This document shows positions 1-6,111 of a stretch of DNA of 6,503 bases, piece by piece. Source of the DNA: Bacteroidota bacterium (lineage in GTDB: Bacteria > Bacteroidota > Bacteroidia > Chitinophagales > LD1). Where the stretch lies: positions 1 through 6,503 of the forward strand of contig JAQBNQ010000224.1 of NCBI GenBank assembly GCA_028288545.1, read 5' to 3'. A program made the position numbers and the translations under genes. The notes beneath the pieces were generated by a model that did not search any database, was not told the origin of the DNA, and saw only the letters and a program-made list of their open reading frames with translations. Positions within the stretch are counted from its first letter, which is position 1, and the number at the start of each line of letters is the position of its first letter.

Positions 1-1083
1 TTAACAATTAATATAGGAACTGGTAATACAACCTTAAGCAGCAGCCTGGCTATAAGTGATACCTTAAATCTTCAAAGCGGTACTTTGGTAAGTGGAAATA
101 ATTTTACTTTACTTGGAACCCTTACAGGCAACGGAAATATTTATACCACATCATCTGCAAAAGTGAGTATCAATACTGCGGGCGGTATTGGAGGAGCATT
201 GAATTTTGCCAGTGGCAGCGTAGCAAATAAACTTATAGTAGATATAGGGTTTGGTAATGCGGTAACTATAAGTGGGCCGCTGAATGTTTTAGATACTTTA
301 AAACTTGTAACCGGAACACTTAATATCGGCAATGGCAGTCTTACTATTTCGGGAGAAATATCAGGTATTGGCAACCTTGCAGGTACTACTTCTTCGGACC
401 TGATGATAAATACCAGTGCAGATGTTGAACTGGATTTTGCGGCAGGAGGTCAAACGCTGAACAATCTTATCGTTAACACGGGCGCAGGAAATTCTGTAAC
501 ACTAGGAACAAGCCTGACTATTACCGGCGTTCTAAGTCTTGCCAATCAAAATTCACTTGATATTAGTGGCGAGTCATTGACCTTAAGCGGGGATCTAACC
601 GGTTCAGGTTTGTTAACAGTTAACACCGGAACAACACTTATCATTAATGGCCCAAATGGTTTAAGTACACCAGTTGTGTTGTCAGGAATTATAGGAACTT
701 TTATTCTTAACACCGGTAGCAGCGACAGCGTTGTGCTTGGCAGCGATTTAAATGTTTCGAATTTGATCAGTCTGCAAAACGGCATATTGGTATTGCATGG
801 CAATGACCTTGGTATAACCGGTGATATTGCTTCGGGTGGCAACGGAACTATCAGTTCTAATAGTTTATCAAACGTGATGATTAATACTACCGGGGCACTT
901 TCAGGTGGCCTTGCGTTTACCGGTGGTTCAATTACAGTAAACAATTTTTCACTGCACACCCTGGGTAACCTGGTTGTTGCCGGCAGCTTTAATGTAGATA
1001 GCGTATTAACTTTAAACGGAGGCAAAATTGATATTGGCAGCGATACCGTGTTTGTAGCCGCAGGTGGTTATGTAAGCGGTGGC
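1..1083 (+). repeat. Five diverged ~78-residue protein repeats within the adhesin-like gene
   Basis: The motif L-x-[VIL]-[ND]-[IT]-G-x-[GS]-[ND] followed by a [TV]-[IL]-x-[SG]-x-L-x-[IV] strand starts at bases 1, 232, 466, 700 and, in degenerate form (FSLHTLGNLVVAG), 946. Spacings are 231, 234, 234 and 246 nt, that is 77, 78, 78 and 82 residues. Each unit also carries a later block such as LTISGEISGIGNL, LTLSGDLTGSGLL or LGITGDIASGGNG. The copies are clearly diverged at DNA level, so they are old duplications kept for fold rather than a recent tandem expansion. The first unit is cut by the window edge, so there are probably more upstream. The last unit is incomplete and runs into the pre-tail domain. 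Confidence 0.8.
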
Positions 1084-1827
1084 GATAGTTCATCATATGT
1101 AATTGCCACCAATGGCGGGGCTTTATCTTTACACTTAGATACTGCCTATACCGGCTGGCTTGGTTTTGCAATCGGAACACAGGCTAATTACGCACCGGTT
1201 TCTGCCCAATTAAATGCAGGTTCGGTTAGTGCCGATTTTTATGCATCGGTTAACAGTGGAGTGGATTCAATGGGTATGGGTGGAACTAACATAAGCGCTA
1301 CGCAACCTGTTGTTGATCTTACATGGCTTGTTGAACCATCTGTTGCTTCGGGTGTAAGCATTAATCTTATTACAACATGGTCATCGTCTGTTGAGGTAAA
1401 TGGATTTCACCGCGATTCGGCATATATCTCTCATTACACTAACGCGCAGTGGGATTTAAGTGCCACTTCGCCTGCGATTGCCGCAACCGGAACCTATTAT
1501 TTTTCGCAAAGAAATAGTATTACTTCCTTTAGTCCATTTGCAGTATTTGAAAAGAGAAACAACATTACTACTGCTATTGAAGCAAATGTGAACGATGTGT
1601 TCCTGGTATATCCAAATCCTGCAAGCGATAACCTGATCATAAAAAATACAGCCGATACCCGCGGTGTTAACGTTGATATAATCAATGTAACAGGCCAGGT
1701 AATGGGTCGCTATACTTTAACCGACCTTACAACTAATGTTTCGCTAACCGGACTAACAGCCGGTGATTATTTTGTAAAAATTTACAACAACAACATGAGC
1801 GTGGTAAAACCTTTTATAAAAATGTAG
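1..1827 (+). CDS. Repeat-rich adhesin-like secreted protein with T9SS type A sorting domain (5' end missing)
   Basis: The reading frame is open from base 1, so the gene begins left of the window; a TTG at 85 is only an internal codon. About 608 residues are visible. The first ~360 are Gly/Ser/Thr/Asn-rich beta repeats of about 78 residues (see the repeat entry). They are followed by a region around 1030-1560 with GFAIGT..NYAPV (about 1162-1200) and SPFAVF (1531-1548), a pattern common just before the tail of large Bacteroidota surface proteins. The last ~75 residues, from about 1600, form a T9SS type A sorting domain: YPNP at 1609-1620, then VDIINVTGQ and LTAGDYFVKI, ending in FIKM. Family knowledge says such proteins cross the outer membrane through T9SS, lose the tail and are anchored or released. 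Adhesion is inferred from the repeat architecture; no enzyme domain is seen. A terminator follows directly, so transcription probably ends here. Confidence 0.88.
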   Translation, partial: LTINIGTGNTTLSSSLAISDTLNLQSGTLVSGNNFTLLGTLTGNGNIYTTSSAKVSINTAGGIGGALNFASGSVANKLIVDIGFGNAVTISGPLNVLDTLKLVTGTLNIGNGSLTISGEISGIGNLAGTTSSDLMINTSADVELDFAAGGQTLNNLIVNTGAGNSVTLGTSLTITGVLSLANQNSLDISGESLTLSGDLTGSGLLTVNTGTTLIINGPNGLSTPVVLSGIIGTFILNTGSSDSVVLGSDLNVSNLISLQNGILVLHGNDLGITGDIASGGNGTISSNSLSNVMINTTGALSGGLAFTGGSITVNNFSLHTLGNLVVAGSFNVDSVLTLNGGKIDIGSDTVFVAAGGYVSGGDSSSYVIATNGGALSLHLDTAYTGWLGFAIGTQANYAPVSAQLNAGSVSADFYASVNSGVDSMGMGGTNISATQPVVDLTWLVEPSVASGVSINLITTWSSSVEVNGFHRDSAYISHYTNAQWDLSATSPAIAATGTYYFSQRNSITSFSPFAVFEKRNNITTAIEANVNDVFLVYPNPASDNLIIKNTADTRGVNVDIINVTGQVMGRYTLTDLTTNVSLTGLTAGDYFVKIYNNNMSVVKPFIKM

Positions 1828-1850
1828 AGGAATAAGTGAACGGATAAAAG

Positions 1851-1881
1851 AAGAGAGGCCTCAAAAGGGCCTCTTTTTTTT
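1851..1881 (+). terminator. Intrinsic terminator after the adhesin-like gene
   Basis: The core stem AGAGGCC (1854-1860) pairs with GGCCTCT (1868-1874) across the 7-nt loop TCAAAAG. Three more pairs at the base (A-T, A-T and one G-T) give about 10 bp. A run of eight T follows at 1874-1881. It lies 23 nt after the stop at 1827 and ends the transcript of the upstream gene. Confidence 0.9.
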
Positions 1882-1912
1882 GTTTCTGCCGGTTGGGTAA
1901 AAAATATTTCGT

Positions 1913-1942
1913 GATTTAAAAATATAATCATATTTTTAAATC
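1913..1942. promoter_or_regulatory. Perfect 13-bp inverted repeat upstream of the second secreted-protein gene
   Basis: GATTTAAAAATAT (1913-1925) is followed by the spacer AATC and its exact reverse complement (1930-1942). The right arm ends 22 nt before the ATG at 1965. It could be an operator for a dimeric regulator, or an AT-rich hairpin in the leader. A weak -7-like TATTTTTA (1931-1938, one mismatch to TAnnTTTG), with TTTC 20 nt upstream at 1907-1910, lies partly inside the palindrome, so a bound protein could cover the promoter. The inverted repeat is seen directly; the function is inferred. Only 83 nt separate the terminator's T-run from the start codon, so the promoter of the next gene should be in this spacer. 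Confidence 0.5.
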
Positions 1943-1964
1943 CGTTAGAATAAAATATCGTTTC

Positions 1965-2969
1965 ATGAAAAATAATTACCTCCTGCTTTTTCTTTTTGCT
2001 TTTATATCGGGCAAGCTTGTTTCGCAAACTGTAGTGTCATCCTGTACAGCTACGGCTAACGTAACGCAGCTTTATGCCACGGATGCCCAACGCTTAGCTG
2101 ACAGGAGAGTATTTGCCGATAGTTCGTCGTTTCGCGATAGCGCTTTAATTCCCAATGTTTGGACGGATACTTCCTTACGCGCGTTAATTGCAGTTTATAA
2201 TGCCACCTCACTTCCCGCGCGGGATAGTGTTGCGATATTATACCCGGTTCATACCTTTGGGCTTAACCCCAACCTTCGCGATTTAATTATCGATGCGGAC
2301 AGTGCATTACCCTGGATGCAACAACTTAAACTCGGCCACCTTAATACCGGCAATGCCCAGGTTGATAGCCTCATTGCTTTAGGGCATTTTCAGATAGGAC
2401 ATTACACCTCGTATAGTTTTACCTATTATCATGAAGTAATTTTTAATGCAGATACCAATTTCAATTTGCAGGCGATATCAAAGAAATTTCTGGCAGTGCC
2501 CGGCGTGGTTTATGCATATCCAAATCCCGGTGCCGGTGATGGTACCGATATTATAGATTCCGTTACATCAACGTTTGTTCAACTGAGATATATTTTAAAA
2601 TGGGGAGATTGCGAATCAGGTTGTATTAACTGGCACTCGTGGTTGTTCAGGGTTTTTTATGACTGTTCGGTACAATACTTTGGCAGTAGTGGTGATTCGA
2701 TTGCCGTTGCACCTGTGTTTACGGGTATTGAAGATACGAAGGGCGATATTGACTTTTTAGTTTACCCTAATCCTGCAAATCATAGATTTGCGATAAGGGT
2801 AAATGAAAATTGCGAGGGTACAGTTACTAATGCGCTTGGCCAAAAAGTGTGGCAGAAAAAAATAGAAGCCGGGACAGATGTAGACGTTGAAATGAGAAAT
2901 GCCGGTTTATACCTGGTGATGGTAAAAACCAGTAAGGGGCTTGAAACAAGGAGTGTGGTAGTGTACTAA
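1965..2969 (+). CDS. Secreted T9SS cargo protein with Cys-rich WGDCxSGC motif
   Basis: This is a complete 334-residue protein. Residues 1-20 form a Sec signal peptide (KNN, then a Leu/Phe-rich core), with likely cleavage before Gln21 in LVS-QT. The last ~72 residues (from about 263) are a T9SS type A sorting domain: YPNP at 267-270, TNALGQKVWQK, then NAGLYLVMV and a VVVY end. The middle is not assigned to an enzyme family. It contains W213-G-D-C216-E-S-G-C220-I-N-W-H-S-W226, then C234 and GSSGD (240-244); from memory, similar WGDC.SGC...W blocks occur near the tail in other Bacteroidota secreted proteins, but I cannot name a domain. C216, C220 and C234 could form disulfides or bind a metal. 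The start is the first ATG after the AT-rich spacer and precedes the signal peptide correctly; no Shine-Dalgarno is visible. The DUF805-like gene follows after 15 nt and may be co-transcribed. Confidence 0.9.
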   Translation: MKNNYLLLFLFAFISGKLVSQTVVSSCTATANVTQLYATDAQRLADRRVFADSSSFRDSALIPNVWTDTSLRALIAVYNATSLPARDSVAILYPVHTFGLNPNLRDLIIDADSALPWMQQLKLGHLNTGNAQVDSLIALGHFQIGHYTSYSFTYYHEVIFNADTNFNLQAISKKFLAVPGVVYAYPNPGAGDGTDIIDSVTSTFVQLRYILKWGDCESGCINWHSWLFRVFYDCSVQYFGSSGDSIAVAPVFTGIEDTKGDIDFLVYPNPANHRFAIRVNENCEGTVTNALGQKVWQKKIEAGTDVDVEMRNAGLYLVMVKTSKGLETRSVVVY

Positions 2970-2984
2970 AAGGGAGAAGAAATA

Positions 2985-3353
2985 ATGAAACTGCAGAACC
3001 TGTTTTCGTTTGAAGGACGCATTGGTAAGGTGGAATACGGGACTTCGGTTGTTATCTATTTTGTTTTAGCCGAAACAATTAATGCTCTTGCTGAAGGTGA
3101 TGGCATGGTTCTAATAAGACTCATACATCTGCCTCTTTTGGTGGTTTTGTGGGCACAGGGTGCAAAGAGATGCCATGATATGGGCCAAAGCGCATGGATG
3201 CAATTTATACCCTTTTACTTTATATATATGATTTTTGCAAAAAGTGTATATATACCAGAAAAGAAAACTTCTATTGTTCCGGGAGTAACTTCCACCTGCC
3301 AAAAAATCCATGATGCAATAAAGGAAAGGTGGTTTTCTGTCGGTTTTCAATGA
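2985..3353 (+). CDS. DUF805-type small inner-membrane protein, possibly truncated by a frameshift
   Basis: The protein has 122 residues. The N-terminus LFSFEGRIGKVEYG (residues 6-19) matches the F.GRI.R.EY opening of DUF805 proteins (YhaH/YhaI-like). KRCHDMGQSAW (61-71) matches the family's central RR.HD.G.SGW signature. Hydrophobic segments lie at about 20-36, 42-58 and 72-87, giving an inner-membrane protein of unknown function. The usual family ending (a G.N.YG-like block after the last membrane segment) is absent; instead there is a polar tail, PEKKTSIVPGVTSTCQK and onward, to a TGA at 3351-3353. An AGGGAG (2971-2976) eight nt before the ATG supports this start. The gene lies 15 nt after the secreted-protein gene, so it is probably on the same transcript. 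The coding-looking ORF that follows in the +1 frame may be its lost C-terminus. Confidence 0.82.
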   Translation: MKLQNLFSFEGRIGKVEYGTSVVIYFVLAETINALAEGDGMVLIRLIHLPLLVVLWAQGAKRCHDMGQSAWMQFIPFYFIYMIFAKSVYIPEKKTSIVPGVTSTCQKIHDAIKERWFSVGFQ

Positions 3354-3564
3354 AGACTTGTTTGCATTAATTAGTAATAACTGTGTAGATCAACAGGATG
3401 CAATTCATCTTCTGAGTGATTATCAAAAATTTTACAAGGAGGATTTGATTAAAAGCATTTGCGATTTGTCATCCAATTACGATACCATAAAGAGCTATTT
3501 ACAGCCTTTTATAGACCTTGGTATTATCGAAGAAAGGTACCCTCACAAGCGTATTTTTAGTTAA
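3322..3564 (+). pseudogene. Orphan helical / winged-helix-like ORF, possible frameshifted tail of the DUF805-type gene
   Basis: This frame is open from 3322 (after a TAA at 3319-3321) to the TAA at 3562-3564. The only plausible start is a TTG at 3358, giving 68 residues; it has no ribosome binding site and lies 4 nt after the preceding stop. The product reads like real protein: DAIHLLSDYQKFYKEDLIK, then YDTIKSYLQPFIDLGIIEE and RYPHKRIFS. The last part resembles a recognition helix and wing of a winged-helix fold, by eye only. Removing one T from the TTTT run at 3344-3347 would fuse the preceding frame into this one as ...WFSVGFNEDLFALIS..., making one protein of about 192 residues. Alternatives are a small TTG-started gene, a sequencing error, or a decaying remnant. 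I do not recognise the family. Confidence 0.45.
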
Positions 3565-3609
3565 AACCTCTAAACATTTTCCATTCCCCGGGCCTTGCAT
3601 TCCCACCCC

Positions 3610-3640
3610 TTTCTCCCCCTGCGGAAAATCATTAGGTTTG
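3610..3640 (+). promoter_or_regulatory. Candidate Bacteroidota-type promoter for accA
   Basis: TAGGTTTG (3633-3640) is an exact match to the Bacteroidota -7 consensus TAnnTTTG. TTTC (3610-3613) lies exactly 19 nt upstream, one mismatch from the -33 element TTTG. It is located 17 nt before the accA ATG, so the transcript would have a leader of only about 10-15 nt. The consensus is established for Bacteroides and Flavobacterium; use here is inferred. Confidence 0.45.
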
Positions 3641-3657
3641 TCCCCTAAATTGGCCCA

Positions 3658-4626
3658 ATGAATTTCCTGGATTTTGAACAGCCTATTGCCCAGCTTTATA
3701 CCCAACTCGATCTTTTGAACGAGTCGGAGGGGCGGGAGCATGTTACTACACAGGAAAAAATAAGGTCACTGGAATTTGAGATAAGAGAAAAACAGCGCGA
3801 AATATATTCCAACCTTACAGTATGGCAGCGGATACAGGTTTCGCGCCACCAGGACCGTCCCTACAGTTTGTTTTATATCGAATACATCTGCGACAAGTTT
3901 ATCGAGTTGTATGGCGACCGCAACTTTAAAGATGATAAGGCGATTGTGGGCGGTTTGGGCAGTATAGATGGCAAAACCTACATGATCATCGGCCATCAAA
4001 AGGGTAACAACACCAAAATGCGCCAATACCGTAATTTTGGAATGCCGAACCCCGAGGGATACCGCAAGGCTTTGCGCCTGATGAAGCTGGCTGAGAAATT
4101 TAATAAGCCAATTATTACTTTGATTGATACGCCCGGCGCATTTCCGGGAGAGGAGGCAGAACAACGCGGACAAGGCGAGGCCATTGCCAGGAACCTGATG
4201 CAAATGGCAGCTTTAAAAGTGCCAGTGCTTTGCATTGTAATTGGCGAGGGGGCATCCGGAGGTGCTTTGGGTATTGGAGTGGGGGATAAGCTGTTAATGT
4301 TAGAGAACACGTGGTATTCAGTTATTTCGCCTGAATCGTGCTCATCCATTTTATGGCGTAGCTGGGATTTTAAAGAAAAAGCGGCGGAGGCATTAAAACC
4401 TACAGCGCAGGATCTGCTGAAGTTTAAAATTATTGATGGTATAGTAAAGGAGCCTGTAGGTGGTGCTCATTCAGCACCCGAAGAAATGGCAAAGACCCTG
4501 AAGAGAACTATTATTAAAAATATTGCGGAGTTGGAAGAGTTGAGTGCTGCAGAACGCATTAACCTTAGGATAGAAAAGTTTTCGGGAATGGGTGTTTATG
4601 AAACATCGGGAGAAAAGGAGGCATGA
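3658..4626 (+). CDS. accA: Acetyl-CoA carboxylase carboxyltransferase subunit alpha
   Basis: The product has 322 residues, about the E. coli AccA length (319). With AccD it forms the cytoplasmic carboxyltransferase that moves the carboxyl group from carboxybiotin on AccB to acetyl-CoA, giving malonyl-CoA for fatty acid synthesis. The N-terminus MNFLDFEQPIAQL and a helical region to about residue 50 are typical of AccA. The crotonase-like core follows: DTPGAFPGEEAEQRGQGEAI (157-176), then GEGASGGALGIGVGD (196-210), whose glycine-rich turn forms part of the oxyanion hole and CoA site, and ISPESCSSILWRS (223-235). All family landmarks are intact. The start matches the family N-terminus; no Shine-Dalgarno is seen. 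The stop overlaps the next gene by 4 nt (ATGA), indicating translational coupling. The promoter-like site at 3610-3640 probably starts this operon. No accD or biotin carboxylase gene is in the window. Confidence 0.97.
   Translation: MNFLDFEQPIAQLYTQLDLLNESEGREHVTTQEKIRSLEFEIREKQREIYSNLTVWQRIQVSRHQDRPYSLFYIEYICDKFIELYGDRNFKDDKAIVGGLGSIDGKTYMIIGHQKGNNTKMRQYRNFGMPNPEGYRKALRLMKLAEKFNKPIITLIDTPGAFPGEEAEQRGQGEAIARNLMQMAALKVPVLCIVIGEGASGGALGIGVGDKLLMLENTWYSVISPESCSSILWRSWDFKEKAAEALKPTAQDLLKFKIIDGIVKEPVGGAHSAPEEMAKTLKRTIIKNIAELEELSAAERINLRIEKFSGMGVYETSGEKEA
4615..4621 (+). promoter_or_regulatory. Strong Shine-Dalgarno inside the end of accA, bearing on the start of the next gene
   Basis: AAGGAGG lies just before two in-frame ATGs at 4623 and 4626. 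The spacing is 1 nt to the first and 4 nt to the second, so the second may be the preferred start, shortening the protein by one residue and removing the ATGA overlap. It is the strongest ribosome binding site in the window; accA and dapA show none. Confidence 0.5.
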
Positions 4627-5168
4627 TGAAATTATGGGATGACATCAGGAACTATTTTTATAAAAGAAACCTGGCTGAACGCATTAGCGGATTAAAAGTA
4701 AAGCGAAACATCATTAACCTTGATGATTCGAAAAGCGTTGGTATAATTTATGACAGCACTAATCCGGATAACGATATCATTATCACTAAATTTGCTGAAG
4801 GGTTGAGAAAGGACGGGAAAACAGTGGATATACTGGGGTATGTAAACGATAAAAAGATCGATCATAAAGCAGATATACTGGTATTCAATAAAAAAAATCT
4901 TTCGTGGACGCAGGTGCCGGACGATACAAGGGTAGAGCAATTTGCTGCAAAGAAATTTGATCTTTTGCTTGCTTGTTTTATCGGGCAGAATCTTCCACTG
5001 GAATATGTAGCTGCTATTTCGAATGCACGTTGGAGGCTGGGTGTTTATGCAGCTAATAAAACCGAGTATTACGATATGATGATAAACCTTGGAGAAAAAA
5101 ACAACATTCAATATTTATTAGATCAAGCCATTTATTTTTTAAAGCAGATAAAATATGATTCAAAGTAA
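4623..5168 (+). CDS. DUF6913-like conserved Bacteroidota protein between accA and dapA
   Basis: The protein has 181 residues, is soluble, and has no signal peptide or membrane segment. It begins with a basic helix (about residues 6-30, RNYFYKRNLAERI). Then come alternating strands and helices: SVGIIYDST (38-46), a helix at 54-64, TVDILGYV (67-74), ADILVFNKKNLSW (83-95), KFDLLLACFI (111-120), LPLEYVAAISNARWRLGVY (124-142), and a final helix near 160-178. The phrases FNKK.L.W, FDLL and EY.AA.S.A...G.Y are those I associate with DUF6913, a family seen in Bacteroidota and often beside dapA; I recognise this from memory. No catalytic residues are evident and the function is unknown. It starts in a 4-nt overlap with accA and ends 14 nt inside dapA, so all three are likely translated from one mRNA. 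A role linked to dapA or envelope precursor supply is guilt by association only. Confidence 0.8.
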   Translation: MMKLWDDIRNYFYKRNLAERISGLKVKRNIINLDDSKSVGIIYDSTNPDNDIIITKFAEGLRKDGKTVDILGYVNDKKIDHKADILVFNKKNLSWTQVPDDTRVEQFAAKKFDLLLACFIGQNLPLEYVAAISNARWRLGVYAANKTEYYDMMINLGEKNNIQYLLDQAIYFLKQIKYDSK

Positions 5169-6054
5169 ACTGAGAGGTACCGGCGTTGCGCTGGTTACTC
5201 CTTTTAAGGCAAACGGCCAGGTAGATTATACAGGGCTTGAAAATGTAATTAACCATTGTATTAACGGTGGTGTGGAGTACCTTGTAACATTAGGTACAAC
5301 CGGCGAATCTGTAACGCTTACCAAGGAAGAGAAGCTGGCCATACTTGACTTTACCGTTGAAGCAACTGCGGGCAGAGTACCTGTTGTTGCAGGCTTTGGT
5401 GGAAACAGTACCCACGCAATTATCCAGGATATTGAGAAGTTTCATTTTAAGGGAGTGGACGCCATACTTTCGGTTTCGCCCTATTATAATAAGCCGACGC
5501 AGGAAGGTTTGTTTGAGCACTACAAGGCCATAGCAAAGGCTTCACCGGTACCGGTTATACTTTATAATGTTCCGGGTCGAACGGCATCGAACATGAAGGC
5601 TGAAACCACCATAAAAATTGCTCATGAAATTGAGAACATCATTGGAATGAAAGAAGCCTCGGGCGATTTCAATCAATGTATGCAAATAGTAAAGAACAAG
5701 CCGAAGGACTTTTTAGTCGTCTCCGGCGATGATAATATTACACTTGGTTTAATGGCTTACGGATTTGATGGAGTTATCTCGGTAGTAGGTCAGGCTTTTC
5801 CGGGTACTTTTTCGGGAATGGTGCGCCATTGCCTGGATGGTGATTTTGAAAATGCCCGCAAGTTACATTACGAATTGAACGATATAACCGATATGCTTTT
5901 TGCTGAAGGAAATCCCGCCGGTGTAAAATGTGCGCTGGAAATTTTAGGTATTTGCGAAAGCCATGTGCGTTTGCCTTTGGTTGGTGTTAGCAAGCAATTG
6001 CGCAACAAGCTGAGCGAGGCCATTATTAATGCGCAAACAGTAAAGCAGGTTTAA
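5155..6054 (+). CDS. dapA: 4-hydroxy-tetrahydrodipicolinate synthase
   Basis: The product has 299 residues (E. coli DapA 292). It condenses pyruvate with aspartate-4-semialdehyde, the first committed step to diaminopimelate and lysine, in the cytoplasm. It is a TIM-barrel of the DapA/NanA class I aldolase family. Landmarks: RGTGVALVTPF near the N-terminus; GTTGES (47-52) with the Thr pair of the proton relay (E. coli T44/T45); YYNKPTQEG (110-118) with the interface tyrosine Y111 (E. coli Y107); ILYNVPGRT (135-143) with catalytic Y137 and substrate-binding R142 (E. coli Y133, R138); and the Schiff-base lysine K166 in GMKEASGD (E. coli K161). The full catalytic set and the arginine that binds the aspartate semialdehyde carboxylate support DapA over NanA or a keto-acid aldolase. 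The start is fixed by the conserved N-terminus and overlaps the previous gene by 14 nt; there is no Shine-Dalgarno, consistent with coupling. It is last in the operon and faces a convergent gene 45 nt away. Confidence 0.97.
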   Translation: MIQSKLRGTGVALVTPFKANGQVDYTGLENVINHCINGGVEYLVTLGTTGESVTLTKEEKLAILDFTVEATAGRVPVVAGFGGNSTHAIIQDIEKFHFKGVDAILSVSPYYNKPTQEGLFEHYKAIAKASPVPVILYNVPGRTASNMKAETTIKIAHEIENIIGMKEASGDFNQCMQIVKNKPKDFLVVSGDDNITLGLMAYGFDGVISVVGQAFPGTFSGMVRHCLDGDFENARKLHYELNDITDMLFAEGNPAGVKCALEILGICESHVRLPLVGVSKQLRNKLSEAIINAQTVKQV

Positions 6055-6088
6055 CCCGGAGAAACAACCCTGGTTGCCAATTCAACAC

Positions 6089-6111
6089 AAAAACCGGGTT
6101 TAAAAACCGGG
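6089..6111. repeat. Short direct repeat at the convergent gene ends
   Basis: AAAAACCGGG occurs at 6089-6098 and again at 6102-6111, with 3 nt between (13-nt period). The right copy lies in the last codons of the minus-strand gene and the left copy just beyond its stop. AACCCGG at 6053-6059 could also pair with CCGGGTT at 6094-6100 across 34 nt. Neither structure has a clear T-run in the right place, so a terminator role is only possible. Confidence 0.35.

Noticed and set aside
546..1025. 159-residue open frame on the minus strand within the adhesin-like gene
   Set aside because: Pro/Leu-rich shadow of the repeat-coding strand; it tracks the repeats, has no promoter or start signal and no recognisable family.
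2229..2259. GTTG, 19 nt, then TACCTTTG: an excellent match to a Bacteroidota promoter
   Set aside because: It lies inside the secreted-protein gene, about 725 nt before the next start, with no gene or RNA to drive; probably chance from coding sequence, though an internal promoter for the DUF805-type gene cannot be excluded.
2517..2531. Internal YPNPG (residues 185-189), as if a second T9SS tail
   Set aside because: It is mid-protein, lacks the following strand pattern of a sorting domain, and the true tail is at 263-334.
3766..4349. Long minus-strand frames opposite accA
   Set aside because: accA is intact and certain; the opposite frames follow its codon pattern and have no start context or family features.
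6053..6100. AACCCGG / CCGGGTT pairing as a bidirectional terminator between dapA and the convergent gene
   Set aside because: The stem is 7 bp with a 34-nt loop and no T-run follows on either strand; too weak to call.
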